From an uncultured Saprospiraceae bacterium (GTDB lineage Bacteria; Bacteroidota; Bacteroidia; Chitinophagales; Saprospiraceae), in NCBI GenBank assembly GCA_938015805.1, contig CALLXF010000105.1, positions 1-33,975 of the forward strand: a stretch of DNA of 33,975 bases. Reading direction: 5' to 3'. The notes beneath the pieces were generated by a model. It did not search any database. It was not told the origin of the DNA and saw only the letters and a list, made by a program, of their open reading frames with translations. The first letter of the stretch is position 1. The number at the start of each line of letters is the position of its first letter. The translations under genes and the position numbers were made by a program. This document shows, piece after piece, positions 1-9,049 of this stretch.

Positions 1-2774
1 GTTGTTAAAAAGCTAAAATCAAAATAATAGTCTTTTGGCTTTGTTTGAATATAACTTGCTTGTTTTCCAGAACTGTGATAAGCTAAATAGTCCGCATCTG
101 GTGTTCCATCAAAAAAAGAGAACCCTACCGGATCATAGTTGTTAGTTATATTATCTAAATCCGTTGAAGAAGAACTAACTTCATCTAACCAGCTTGTAAT
201 AAGTGCTCCTTTATCACTCAGATTACATTCAATTTCTAAATCATCTGGGCAGTCAAGGTCTGGTCCAGGATTAGAAATAGTCACACTGATACTACACTCA
301 TCTACATTTCCTAATACGTCAGTTACTCTTAGCGTAATAGGAACAGTCGTGTTTTGATCATCGCATGCAAACGTTCCACAACCTACACATGAAACTGTTA
401 CATTATCAGTACAACTATAATTTACGCTATACATTACATTAACTCCAGGTACTAAAGTAACTGAGGTCTGATCAGTAGTAACTATTTGATCTGCAGTACA
501 GACTAATTCTGGTTTCTCAGATGCATTTACTGTTACTGGAATCACTTGCTCACAATCATTATCATCTATTACAGTTACTGTATAAACACCTGGAGATATG
601 TTGTTAATATCTTCCGTAGTTGCTCCATTAGACCAAGAGTAAGTATAAGGACCACCAGAAGCATCCACAATTAAATCAATAGACCCATCTGAACTTGATG
701 GACATGTTGCATTTGCTACGGTAACGGTATTTTCATTTGGACAACAATCTGGTTGTCCCATTCCACATTGAATTCTAACAGGGTCAGAAATATTTCCAAA
801 GTTTGTAAATACAGGGGCCGCTAATGTTCCACTTGCCCATTTTATCGTATTAATTCCAGAAACAAAATCTGGATAAAAATCAAAGGTGGTATTACAACCT
901 ACATTCCCAATGAGAGCACCGTCGGTGCAACAGTTTGCCCAACGCCAATTAGCTGTAACAGAAGGAAAAATGCCACTTATCTCACCTGGGTCATCAGAAA
1001 AATCCAATGTTGCTCCAGCCGGCAAACAGAAAAAATCAATACTTCCACTTCCTCCATTTCCTCCTCCAGCATCATCAATTAAAATAAACAAACTAACTTC
1101 TCCAGTCAATGTATTTTCATATAAAAATAGAACTACTGCATCGTTCATTTCTAAACCTGTATTTGCAGATGCTCCATTAGGTGTGCCGTATTGATAAAAG
1201 CTTACATCATCTTCAGCATTTTGAATCGCACTTATATTAAATGATTGTGATCCCTGAGTTGCAGTACAATCACAAGTCATCATTTTAGATTCTACCTCAC
1301 CGGTAGTATCATTTTTGACTGCATCATTTAAAAAAGAAAGATTAGAAATTCCTGTGCCTATTATTATAGGTTTAGCTTGAGCCAATGAAGCTTTCTCTGG
1401 AGTCAATTCATCACTAAAAACATCGTCATACGAAAATTGTACTGCCTGACACTCGCCATGCATTAATTTAAAAGCAGATTTTTCATTGGCTTTAGCTTCA
1501 GGAATTTTTATCCATATATCCGCAAAAGCATCTGTCTCATTTTCTATCCAGTAAGGCATCAAACGATCTTCTGAATCTCCAAAAATGATTTTAGAGAAAT
1601 CTTTAACTGATGTACTTTTTTTATTTATTCTTATTTTAACGAGATAATCAAATAAATCTGAGCCACTCATTTCTTGCAAATTGAAATCTATAGTTTCTCT
1701 ACAATCAAAAAGAGATTTAATTATATTAGTCTGATTTAAGTTAGAAAAGCTAACTGATCCAAAAGCCCCGTATGGACTAGGATTATTTGATGGGATTGTA
1801 TTATTTTCTAGATATGCAAAGCCATTAGGATCGTAATTATTTGTTATCGACTGGATTCCACATAGATCAGTCGCAGATATGGAGTTTAACCAATCAGAAA
1901 TCAAAATTCCTTTACCACTTAGATTACATTCTATCGACAAATTAGATGGACAAGTCATAGTAGGACCTGATGTATCTACCACTGTCACATCAAAGCTACA
2001 AGTAGAGGTCTTGGCTGTATTATCAGTTACTGAATAAGTTATCGTAGAAGTTCCCTTAGGAAACGAAAGACCATTTGCATTACCACTTCCAGAAGCAGTC
2101 AAAGCTCCCGTTACTGTATAAGTGGTTACCAAGTCTGAAACTGGTGTACAATCATCAAACAATACTGTAGGCTCTAATCCTGAAGCTATCAATGCTTCGC
2201 AACCAGTTGCATTTACATTTTGAGTTACATTAGAAGGACACTCTATGGTAGGTGCTACACAATCAATAAAACTATCCGTAAAACTTACAGGATACAACTG
2301 AGAACATGCCTCATCAAAATACCACGATTGTGAACCGATCACTTCCACAACATTTATATTGAGATTTACAAAACAAGCAGGAGGTGTAAATTCCCAATAT
2401 ACCCAGTCATTATAAACATCTGCTCTACCTGGACAAGAAGATAATATAGTCAAGGGCCCTTTACAATCTGGGAGATTATCCTTAGTTGTATCCCATACAA
2501 CTCCATCCGGAATCTGTTGCTGATTAGTAGTCACACCTGTGGACGTATCTGTTACATCTATGGATACTAGTGCACTCGTTACATTTCCTGGGGAAATATT
2601 TCCGTGCCAGTGCTCAATATATACGCGAATTTTACCTTGATCAGTAATACAATAAGCTACCTGGGTTCCATGAGAATAGGCATTTATACTAACCGTAACA
2701 AAAAGAATTACTGTTAAAATAAATTTTTGAATAGTCGAAAACGACTTACTCAAACTTGTAAGAGATGTGTACAT
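1..2774 (-). CDS. Giant secreted HYR/DUF2341/SprB-repeat surface protein (partial, 3' end beyond window)
   Basis: Reading from ATG at 2774 the frame stays open for 924 codons to the left edge, so the C-terminus, and any T9SS tail, is missing. The N-terminus is a signal peptide (hydrophobic FILTVILFVTVSINA, residues about 19-33). After a Cys-containing beta-rich N-terminal domain come a HYR domain (about 175-266, opening APTIECPSNVT), a second HYR-like unit (about 270-358), a DUF2341-like domain (about 360-440, with LMPYWIEN and DIWIKIPEA), an unnamed Cys- and Gly-rich domain (about 443-678), an SprB-like repeat (about 678-751), another HYR (about 748-835) and a third HYR-like unit cut by the edge. 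DUF2341 is known from carbohydrate- or surface-associated proteins. HYR and SprB repeats build extended adhesive fibres. Role as a cell-surface adhesin is inference. The gene stands alone, 131 bp from the neighbouring Sco1 gene. Confidence 0.85.
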   Translation of the reverse strand, partial: MYTSLTSLSKSFSTIQKFILTVILFVTVSINAYSHGTQVAYCITDQGKIRVYIEHWHGNISPGNVTSALVSIDVTDTSTGVTTNQQQIPDGVVWDTTKDNLPDCKGPLTILSSCPGRADVYNDWVYWEFTPPACFVNLNINVVEVIGSQSWYFDEACSQLYPVSFTDSFIDCVAPTIECPSNVTQNVNATGCEALIASGLEPTVLFDDCTPVSDLVTTYTVTGALTASGSGNANGLSFPKGTSTITYSVTDNTAKTSTCSFDVTVVDTSGPTMTCPSNLSIECNLSGKGILISDWLNSISATDLCGIQSITNNYDPNGFAYLENNTIPSNNPSPYGAFGSVSFSNLNQTNIIKSLFDCRETIDFNLQEMSGSDLFDYLVKIRINKKSTSVKDFSKIIFGDSEDRLMPYWIENETDAFADIWIKIPEAKANEKSAFKLMHGECQAVQFSYDDVFSDELTPEKASLAQAKPIIIGTGISNLSFLNDAVKNDTTGEVESKMMTCDCTATQGSQSFNISAIQNAEDDVSFYQYGTPNGASANTGLEMNDAVVLFLYENTLTGEVSLFILIDDAGGGNGGSGSIDFFCLPAGATLDFSDDPGEISGIFPSVTANWRWANCCTDGALIGNVGCNTTFDFYPDFVSGINTIKWASGTLAAPVFTNFGNISDPVRIQCGMGQPDCCPNENTVTVANATCPSSSDGSIDLIVDASGGPYTYSWSNGATTEDINNISPGVYTVTVIDDNDCEQVIPVTVNASEKPELVCTADQIVTTDQTSVTLVPGVNVMYSVNYSCTDNVTVSCVGCGTFACDDQNTTVPITLRVTDVLGNVDECSISVTISNPGPDLDCPDDLEIECNLSDKGALITSWLDEVSSSSTDLDNITNNYDPVGFSFFDGTPDADYLAYHSSGKQASYIQTKPKDYYFDFSFLT

Positions 2775-2905
2775 AAGTTACCAAATTGTATTATTACAGC
2801 CCGTTATGGACAGCAAAATTTGGTTCTATACAGTCTAGATTGGTTGCTTTTAAGGGTTTTTACTCTTACTAAAGGTGCAAATCAATAACAAATATATAAA
2901 TTTTA

Positions 2906-3574
2906 TTAATATGTAATGAGCGATTTATATTCTAATGTTAATATTTCCACATCTTCTAGTAATCTTTTTATATCGGAATCAATAGTTCCATTATAGATAC
3001 CTCTAACCCTTTGGTCTTTATCGACCAATATAAAATTTTCGGTATGTAAAAAATCGTCTTCATCCGTCTTATGACCGATCTCTTTATCGGCAAAATAAGA
3101 ATCACGAGCGATCTCATAGATTTCCTCTTCTGCTCCAGTTAGTAGATGCCAGATGTTCGAATTTACTTTTTTCTCATTGGCGTAAGCCTTAAGTCTTTCT
3201 ACATTATCTATCCACGGGGTAACTGTATGGGATAATAATAAAATGTCATTTCTATTTTTTATCTCTTCCTGTATCCTATACATATTGTCAGTCATGATCG
3301 GACAAATGCCTGGGCAGATCGTAAAAAAGAAATTTGCAACATACATTTTATCTTCAACAGTCTTGCGAGAGATAGTTTGTCCATCCTGATCGGTAAAAAA
3401 AAAGTCACCTATTTTGTGAGTGTCCTTATCTGGATCATTTAACCAGATAGGTTCCAGTTCAGCTGATATAAAATAAGGAAGGCTCACTTTAGCGGCATCG
3501 TTATTTTTCTTGCAGGCTGTCGCCCAAATTAATATTACGATACAGCAAATTTTTATATACCTATGCATCTTCAT
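2906..3574 (-). CDS. Sco1/SenC/PrrC family lipoprotein
   Basis: 222 residues. Residues 1-20 are a lipoprotein signal with Cys21 in WATAC, so the protein is probably anchored in a membrane facing the periplasm. The Sco fold is shown by the CPGIC copper/thiol motif (Cys87, Cys91) and a conserved His (His177, in FLHTENFILVD), the three copper ligands of the family. Sco proteins deliver copper to, or reduce, the CuA site of cytochrome c oxidase; some act as thiol-disulfide reductases. It is the last gene of the run starting at 7915 and begins 1 bp after the upstream stop, so it is probably cotranscribed. No cytochrome oxidase gene lies in the window, so the target is unknown. A second Met at residue 3 is an equally possible start. 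Confidence 0.9.
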   Translation of the reverse strand: MKMHRYIKICCIVILIWATACKKNNDAAKVSLPYFISAELEPIWLNDPDKDTHKIGDFFFTDQDGQTISRKTVEDKMYVANFFFTICPGICPIMTDNMYRIQEEIKNRNDILLLSHTVTPWIDNVERLKAYANEKKVNSNIWHLLTGAEEEIYEIARDSYFADKEIGHKTDEDDFLHTENFILVDKDQRVRGIYNGTIDSDIKRLLEDVEILTLEYKSLITY

Positions 3575-3575
3575 C

Positions 3576-3905
3576 TTATTCTACCATGGGAAATACCGAA
3601 ATGCAATCAGACGAACCCAGTAAACCATAAAGTCGTCCATTTCTTTTCTTATAGTTAACTAGTACTTTACCGTTTATATCTGTTATTTTTTGAGCCACTA
3701 TAGAGTCTAAAACATATTCCCTTTCTATTTGGATTTTTCCAGAGGGATAATATTCTTTATAAGATCCATTTCTTTTTCCATCCTGTAAATAATATAGATA
3801 AGATAGATTTCCATTATCATGGTAGCCTTTTACAACTTCCTGATTATTAGAAAAAGTGCAGGATGATAAAAGCATGATGCATAAAATCTTAGTCGTTTTC
3901 CTCAT
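3576..3905 (-). CDS. Small lipoprotein with YwqK/MORN-like repeats
   Basis: 109 residues. The N-terminus has a short lipoprotein signal with lipobox LLSSC. It is followed by MORN-variant units of the YwqK type: GYHDNGNLSYLYY, then DGKRNGSYKEYYPSGKIQIE, then a degenerate third unit around DINGKVLVNYKKRNGRLYG. Such repeats form extended beta-hairpin stacks. The name 'YwqK antitoxin' used in databases comes from one Bacillus system and should not be taken as function here: there is no toxin partner nearby. The gene overlaps the upstream CNNM gene by 17 bp and is followed by sco1 after 1 bp, so it is translated from the same message. Function unknown. Confidence 0.7.
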   Translation of the reverse strand: MRKTTKILCIMLLSSCTFSNNQEVVKGYHDNGNLSYLYYLQDGKRNGSYKEYYPSGKIQIEREYVLDSIVAQKITDINGKVLVNYKKRNGRLYGLLGSSDCISVFPMVE

Positions 3906-5151
3906 CCTCCGGTTCCAAAATAATTAATTTGATAAGTTCGATTTTCTTTTCGCTGACTCGTTCAAAGATAAATTTCATCCCGTCAAGTACAATCTCAGAC
4001 CCTTCCATCGGTATAGATCCGGAGGTCATTACAATATAACCTGATAGTGTATGGTACTCTCCCTCAGGAATATCTAAATCCGAATATTTTTCGTTTATCA
4101 TATCTAGCTCTACCCTTCCACTAAAGCGATATGTCCCATCAGAAATATGTTCATCAATAAGTATCTCGGAATCATGCTCATCTTCTATCTCCCCAAAAAT
4201 TTCTTCTAGAATATCTTCTAAAGTGATGATACCAGCTGTCCCTCCAAATTCGTCTACAACGCATGCGATATTTGTCCGCTCCGCTATAAATCTATTTAAT
4301 AGTAACTGGATATTCATAGCTTCCGGCACATAGGATATCATCATAACGATATCTCTTATAGAATCTGGATTTTGTAATAGCTGCTGATGATGTACATATC
4401 CGAGCACGTTTTCTACATCCCCATCTACGACTATAATCCGAGAGTGATTACTCTCTCTAAAAACAACAAGTAAATCCTCCATCGTCACTGATATATCGAC
4501 ATCAGTTATCTCCATCCTCGGAACCATACAGTCTCTTACTTTAAGCTGATTTAAGTTTAAAGCATTAGTAAGTATTTCTTTATCTATGTTTTCATCTTGT
4601 TCTGATACCTCCTCATTTATAAAATGTCGGAGATCGATCATACTCAGGGCATTATCTGTTTTCTCGATCGGTGCTCTAAATATATATCTCAAAATAAAAC
4701 TCGATAACTTAGTCATGATCCAAGTAGGAACAGCGAGTAACCACTGAAAAAACTGTAAAGGATATGCGGCAGTGTATAAAAAGCTAGTGGCATATAATCG
4801 AGAAAATGTCTTAGGCAAAAATTCCCCAAATATCAATACCACTATAGTTATCAATACAGTGTTTACTAAAAGTACCCAAATCGCATCCGGATTAGACTCC
4901 CCAAAAAGCGGAGCTAAAAACTGAGTCATCAAAAATGTAAAAACGACTAGGGCTATATTATTCCCTACAAGTGCTGTAGCAATAAATTTCCTGGCATTCT
5001 GATACATATTATAAATCAGCTTACCTCTTTTAGTTCCTTTATCCTGAAGTACTTCCATTCCCAGCTTATTAGAAGAAACAAAAGCGATCTCGGATCCCGA
5101 GAAAAATGCAGACAAAATTAAAAACAAAATGATTCCCAAAATCAGTCCCAT
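3889..5151 (-). CDS. CNNM/CorC-HlyC family membrane protein with CBS pair
   Basis: 420 residues. It has an N-terminal CNNM (DUF21) transmembrane domain (hydrophobic segments near residues 2-22, 60-85, 90-115 and 125-145), then a CBS-domain pair (about 205-330, with RDCMVPRMEITDVD and VVDEFGGTAGIITLEDILEE), and a C-terminal CorC/HlyC transporter-associated domain (about 340-415, with the YHTLSGYIV signature). Family members are linked to Mg2+/Co2+ efflux or resistance. The Bacteroidota gliding protein GldE belongs to the same superfamily and I cannot tell the two apart from this sequence alone. It starts 2 bp after the lptC stop and overlaps the next gene by 17 bp. An lptC-CNNM neighbourhood is, to my knowledge, common in Bacteroidota. 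Confidence 0.88.
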   Translation of the reverse strand: MGLILGIILFLILSAFFSGSEIAFVSSNKLGMEVLQDKGTKRGKLIYNMYQNARKFIATALVGNNIALVVFTFLMTQFLAPLFGESNPDAIWVLLVNTVLITIVVLIFGEFLPKTFSRLYATSFLYTAAYPLQFFQWLLAVPTWIMTKLSSFILRYIFRAPIEKTDNALSMIDLRHFINEEVSEQDENIDKEILTNALNLNQLKVRDCMVPRMEITDVDISVTMEDLLVVFRESNHSRIIVVDGDVENVLGYVHHQQLLQNPDSIRDIVMMISYVPEAMNIQLLLNRFIAERTNIACVVDEFGGTAGIITLEDILEEIFGEIEDEHDSEILIDEHISDGTYRFSGRVELDMINEKYSDLDIPEGEYHTLSGYIVMTSGSIPMEGSEIVLDGMKFIFERVSEKKIELIKLIILEPEDEEND

Positions 5152-5153
5152 AG

Positions 5154-5795
5154 TTACTTACGTTTAATCATTTTTGTTTTTGCTGGAGTAGCTTTACGTT
5201 GCGTATCATCCTCATCTGTTGCGTCATTATTCTTTCCTAAATTCTTCATGTATTCACTGGAAGTCATTTTAGACGAAAACCTATTTTTGATTTCAAATCT
5301 AGTAAAATCAGCATTAGACTCAAAACCATAGCCATAGCTGGTATCTCCTTTCTCAGGTTGTGAGATCATTACAAATTTATTAGTACTAGCGATCTGGTCT
5401 TTTTCGTTCCAGATCAGTTCCGACGTTTCTAATTTTTCGTTTCTACGATTAATAAGAACGACGGAGTCCCTAACGATAATTATATTTTCTTTTTCTTTTC
5501 TGACAGCATACTTAGATTCTAACCAAGCATTAGGTTTTTTATTTGCTCCAAAAAACTCAGCCTCTATACCTTGATCAAATTCCTCATAAGGAGATCTTTT
5601 GTCTAAATGTCTCTTGAGCACGGGAGCTTCTAAAACTAATTTTATCTGTGCAGAATCACTATAAATAATTTCGATATTCCTTGCTGTTTCTATTTTAATT
5701 TCTTCTTTACTCATCAGAGAGTTTACCTCTTCTATATCATTAGAACAAGCCAAAAGTGAAATTAGAAATAAAATAAAAAGACTATTTTTTATCAT
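5154..5795 (-). CDS. lptC: LPS export ABC transporter periplasmic protein LptC
   Basis: 213 residues. The N-terminal hydrophobic segment ends in a lipobox (ISLLAC, Cys17), typical of Bacteroidota LptC, which is a lipoprotein rather than a single-pass membrane protein. The body fits the LptC/OstA-like beta-jellyroll: ETARNIEIIYSDSAQIKLVLEA near 37-58, SDSAQI being typical, then alternating beta strands with LIWNEKDQIASTNKFV near 125-140. LptC receives LPS from LptBFG at the inner membrane and passes it to LptA. The C-terminus carries a charged, Lys-rich extension (about 185-213) beyond the fold. Its ATG overlaps the stop of the upstream T9SS cargo gene by 4 bp (ATGA), implying translational coupling; the CNNM gene follows after 2 bp. 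Confidence 0.85.
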   Translation of the reverse strand: MIKNSLFILFLISLLACSNDIEEVNSLMSKEEIKIETARNIEIIYSDSAQIKLVLEAPVLKRHLDKRSPYEEFDQGIEAEFFGANKKPNAWLESKYAVRKEKENIIIVRDSVVLINRRNEKLETSELIWNEKDQIASTNKFVMISQPEKGDTSYGYGFESNADFTRFEIKNRFSSKMTSSEYMKNLGKNNDATDEDDTQRKATPAKTKMIKRK

Positions 5796-7915
5796 CCTTT
5801 GATCAGTGTGATATCTCCAGAATATGGCCTCGTATCATCGGGACCATCGCTGTCACAAAATTCTATCAAAGCAAACCAAGAAAACACCTGAGTTCCTAGA
5901 TCATCTGATTTAAAGTCACCGTTCCATCCTAGATCTGGATCATTTAAAGGAACATCTTCTTTATAAAATATCAGCTCTCCCCATCTGTCGTAAATGTAGA
6001 ATTCTCTAATAATAATAGCTGCCGGTCCTCCATAGAGCGTAAATCGATCATTAAACCCATCTCCGTTAGGTGTAAAAATATTAGGGCCATAAATCGGATA
6101 ATCCTCTTCTACAAATACAGTTACCTCATCAGATGCAGAGCACCCGACCTCATCGATAACGGTAAGTGTATACGTCGTCTGACCTGGAGCGATCGCTATA
6201 GGGTCTAGACAGTCTAAACAGGATAAGGAATTATTATCAGATGTATCCTGAGCGTTCCAGCTAATACTATCCATAACCCCTACTGGAGCATAACTTCCAG
6301 AAAACTGAGTTTCAAAACACAAATCTACTGTTACATCTGGACCTGCATCCACAACTAACTCAGGTGGAGATGTAATCGCCACTTCCACTGAGTCGGTACA
6401 TCCTTTTATATCCTGAATTTTTATCTCATAATTACCAGCATCTAATCCTGCAAAAACAGTAACTGGAAAAAAATCACTATCATCGAGAGAAAACTGATAT
6501 TGGGGAGTTCCATTGGCTCCAGCCACCTCTATACTTCCATCTGGTATCGTGGCACAAACTAGATCTTGTACATCTATAAGTTGTATCTCTATATCTGTAA
6601 GATCATCACAACAAGGCTCTGCAAATAACGGCAACACTTCTGTAATAATACATCCCTGATCCGATTCTATAGTCAGTGTTATAAATTTATCTCCAAAACT
6701 ATTATAGATCACCGGATGAGGTCCTTCTGTATCCGCTGTCGCTGGTACTGCCCCTTCTCCAAAATTCCAATCATAACTTACAATCGTCCCATTAATAAAC
6801 GAGCTAAAATTCTCAACGGTAAAAAAAGTATCACATCTGAGTCCTTCGTCTGGATCTATGGTAAACATTGCTTCAGGTCCTTGGAACGTTCCAGTCCCTC
6901 CAAATTCTATTTCAAAACCTACACCACTACTTGTGAAATTACTTATACCTAAAGCATAACTTACACCTGACTGCATCACTATTGACTGCACAAATCCGTT
7001 TTCGTTAGATTCACAATTAAAATCTTCAGAAATCTCAGTATCTGTATCATTCATTCCAGTGAGATCACCACAGTTATCTGGATTAGTAGGACTATTAAAT
7101 GCACATCTAAGATGAACTTTATCTCCACAATTACTAATACCACTAGGTAGCTCATACAATGCCCAGTCTAAATCATCACCTGGCAAAATAGGATCTAAAA
7201 TAAAGGTCAATGTACCTGGCATATCACATGTCCATTGAAACCAAGTAGACTGATCTTCTACTAAATTAGTAACCTGTCCTTGCTCATCCGTTCCACAAGG
7301 AATACTTCCAAATTCTGTATTATCTACCCCGGCTCCTATGACTGATTGCACTATAAAAGGTGATTTATCACATAAAACAGAACCTAGATTACAATCTTGT
7401 TCTGGTTCCTGCGGTGGGTTAAAATTACGCGTACAAATCGTAAAAGTTCCTGTAGTATTTGCTCGGCCTCCCACTCTGACTAGATAGGATTGACCTATAG
7501 TTAGATCTCCTCTAAAAATAGTTGTAGCTCCATCGTTTTGGGTATCCGAATCACATCTGAGTTGCTGATAAGTCTGACAGCCATCATCGATATATAAAGC
7601 AACCTCCGGCTGCACTAAAGTACCTCCTGTCATCTGACCGTTAGCATTACCAGAAACAGTAACATTAATAGCACGAGCAAAAGAAATAAATCTAAACCAA
7701 ACGTCATTATTAGAATCATTCCAACAATTAGGAGTGCCTACATTAGGATTTCCTGGGCCCGCGTTTATATTATTAAATTCACCAAAAGACGAGCAATAAT
7801 CTATAGGGTCAGCGATAATAAATGCTGTACCACAATTAGTGTTTGTAGGTTGGGCATTTCCTAATTGGCTAAAGCCAATAAAAACTACTAGAAAGGTAAA
7901 AAAATGTCTTTTCAT
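5792..7915 (-). CDS. T9SS type B sorting-domain surface protein with PKD domain
   Basis: 707 residues. The signal peptide ends near GNAQ (residues 1-21). Two Cys-rich jellyroll-like modules follow (about 25-165 and 175-345, the second with STWFQWTCDMPGTLTFILDP). Then come a PKD domain (about 350-430, with SYDWNFGEG), an SprB-like unit (about 445-520, with DGSIEVAGANGTPQYQFSLD), a further beta unit (about 521-605), and a gliding-motility-associated C-terminal domain (about 612-707) with the hallmark PNIFTPNGDGFND and IYDRWGELIF. That tail is the type B T9SS signal, known to route cargo across the outer membrane to the surface. It is first in a five-gene run and overlaps lptC by 4 bp. Role as adhesin or matrix protein is inference. 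Confidence 0.9.
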   Translation of the reverse strand: MKRHFFTFLVVFIGFSQLGNAQPTNTNCGTAFIIADPIDYCSSFGEFNNINAGPGNPNVGTPNCWNDSNNDVWFRFISFARAINVTVSGNANGQMTGGTLVQPEVALYIDDGCQTYQQLRCDSDTQNDGATTIFRGDLTIGQSYLVRVGGRANTTGTFTICTRNFNPPQEPEQDCNLGSVLCDKSPFIVQSVIGAGVDNTEFGSIPCGTDEQGQVTNLVEDQSTWFQWTCDMPGTLTFILDPILPGDDLDWALYELPSGISNCGDKVHLRCAFNSPTNPDNCGDLTGMNDTDTEISEDFNCESNENGFVQSIVMQSGVSYALGISNFTSSGVGFEIEFGGTGTFQGPEAMFTIDPDEGLRCDTFFTVENFSSFINGTIVSYDWNFGEGAVPATADTEGPHPVIYNSFGDKFITLTIESDQGCIITEVLPLFAEPCCDDLTDIEIQLIDVQDLVCATIPDGSIEVAGANGTPQYQFSLDDSDFFPVTVFAGLDAGNYEIKIQDIKGCTDSVEVAITSPPELVVDAGPDVTVDLCFETQFSGSYAPVGVMDSISWNAQDTSDNNSLSCLDCLDPIAIAPGQTTYTLTVIDEVGCSASDEVTVFVEEDYPIYGPNIFTPNGDGFNDRFTLYGGPAAIIIREFYIYDRWGELIFYKEDVPLNDPDLGWNGDFKSDDLGTQVFSWFALIEFCDSDGPDDTRPYSGDITLIKG

Positions 7916-8092
7916 TTAGCTATATATAGTGATGGAGACCATAAATGGCAGTATCATAACGAAGTTAAGGATAAAATCATTTGTAAACACGTATAAAAAT
8001 GAAGGTTATGGCATTTTGGCGATATATATATGGTATCGTGCTATATATAATCGAATTTGGATTCATACATTTGCCTTTTAATAAGATAGGTT

Positions 8093-8344
8093 ATGACATT
8101 CAAAGCAGAGATAAACATTATGCCTCATAAAGAGTTACTAGATCCTCAAGGAAAAACAGTAGCTAAAAACATGAAGAATATAGATATCGATAATGTAAAA
8201 GATGTAAGAATCGGAAAGCATATCGTAATGGAGCTAGAGGCGGGTTCTTTAGATGAGGCTAAAGCCAATGTAGAGCTAGCTTGTAAAAAACTACTAGCTA
8301 ATGTGATCATGGAGAAATACGAGTATACCGTAACACCATCTTAA
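8093..8344 (+). CDS. purS: Phosphoribosylformylglycinamidine synthase subunit PurS
   Basis: 83 residues, the normal PurS size. Diagnostic segments are the N-terminal FKAEINIMPHKELLDPQGK, the central VKDVRIGKHIVMEL, and ACKKLLANVIMEKYEY at the C-terminus. PurS is the small structural subunit that bridges PurQ and PurL in the fourth step of de novo purine synthesis (FGAR to FGAM, glutamine-dependent). Neither purQ nor purL is in the window, so the complex partners are encoded elsewhere. rsmI starts 10 bp downstream and is probably cotranscribed. The start at 8093 gives the full conserved N-terminus. A TACATTTG element at 8066-8073 resembles a Bacteroidota -7 box, but no -33 box accompanies it. 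Confidence 0.93.
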   Translation: MTFKAEINIMPHKELLDPQGKTVAKNMKNIDIDNVKDVRIGKHIVMELEAGSLDEAKANVELACKKLLANVIMEKYEYTVTPS

Positions 8345-8354
8345 ATTATACCTG

Positions 8355-9020
8355 ATGTTATATCTGGTCCCTACTCCTGTCGGAAATATAAAAGATATAA
8401 CCTACCGTGCTGTCGAAGTACTCCAAGAAGTGGACCTTGTTTTATGTGAGGATACTCGTGTGAGTAGAAAATTAATGCAGGCATACGGTATCGACCAAAA
8501 ACTAATCTCATTCCACGCTCATAACGAACACCACCAAGTTGATCGCTGGATAAGCGAATTGCAAAATGGAAAATCCATCGCTCAAATAAGTGATGCCGGA
8601 ACACCTGGGATTTCTGACCCTGGATTTTTACTGGTCAGAGCCTGTCACGAAAACGATATTACAGTTACAGCTTTACCAGGAGCGACTGCTTTTGTCCCTG
8701 CATTAGTTTCTAGTGGCCTGCCTTGTGATCGATTCCACTTTGAAGGATTTTTACCTCAGAAAAAAGGACGACAAACGAGATTAAAATTTTTAGCAACGGT
8801 GGAATCTACCATCGTTCTATATGAGTCTCCTCATCGTCTGATCAAGTGTCTCGGACAAATCGAAGAGCATCTAGGGGCAGATAGAGAAGTAGTGGTTTGT
8901 AGAGAGATCAGTAAAATGTATGAGGAAGTGATTAAAGGAACTGCTACAGAACTAATAGATAATTTTTCTGCCCGCCCTTCTGTAAAAGGAGAAATCGTAA
9001 TTATAATTGCTGGGAAATAG
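8355..9020 (+). CDS. rsmI: 16S rRNA (cytidine(1402)-2'-O)-methyltransferase RsmI
   Basis: 221 residues, a tetrapyrrole-methylase-fold SAM enzyme. Seen motifs are the N-terminal LVPTPVGNIKDITYRA, LCEDTRVSRKL, the SAM-binding SDAGTPGISDPG (about 80-91), ALPGATAFVPALVSSGLP (about 109-126), FEGFLPQKKGRQ and the ESPHRL motif. RsmI methylates the 2'-OH of C1402 in the ribosomal P site together with RsmH. Some bacterial RsmI carry an extra C-terminal HTH-like region; this protein stops at about the length of the core methylase. It follows purS after 10 bp and precedes the LTA-like gene by 29 bp. Leu codons here favour TTA and CTA with little TTG, unlike the next gene. Confidence 0.94.
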   Translation: MLYLVPTPVGNIKDITYRAVEVLQEVDLVLCEDTRVSRKLMQAYGIDQKLISFHAHNEHHQVDRWISELQNGKSIAQISDAGTPGISDPGFLLVRACHENDITVTALPGATAFVPALVSSGLPCDRFHFEGFLPQKKGRQTRLKFLATVESTIVLYESPHRLIKCLGQIEEHLGADREVVVCREISKMYEEVIKGTATELIDNFSARPSVKGEIVIIIAGK

Positions 9021-9049
9021 ATAAATCTATTTACTAGCTTTGATATATT

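Noticed and set aside
3576-3905. Toxin-antitoxin reading of the YwqK-like gene
   Set aside because: The label comes from a Bacillus system; there is no toxin gene next to it and the protein is a lipoprotein in an envelope operon.
7985-8060. AT-rich palindrome (ATATATAT blocks) upstream of purS as an operator
   Set aside because: The pairing is imperfect and consists of simple TA repeats, expected by chance in AT-rich DNA.
8066-8073. TACATTTG upstream of purS as a promoter -7 box
   Set aside because: No TTTG/TTG lies 17-23 nt upstream of it, so only half of a promoter is present. I mention it in the purS entry but do not call it.
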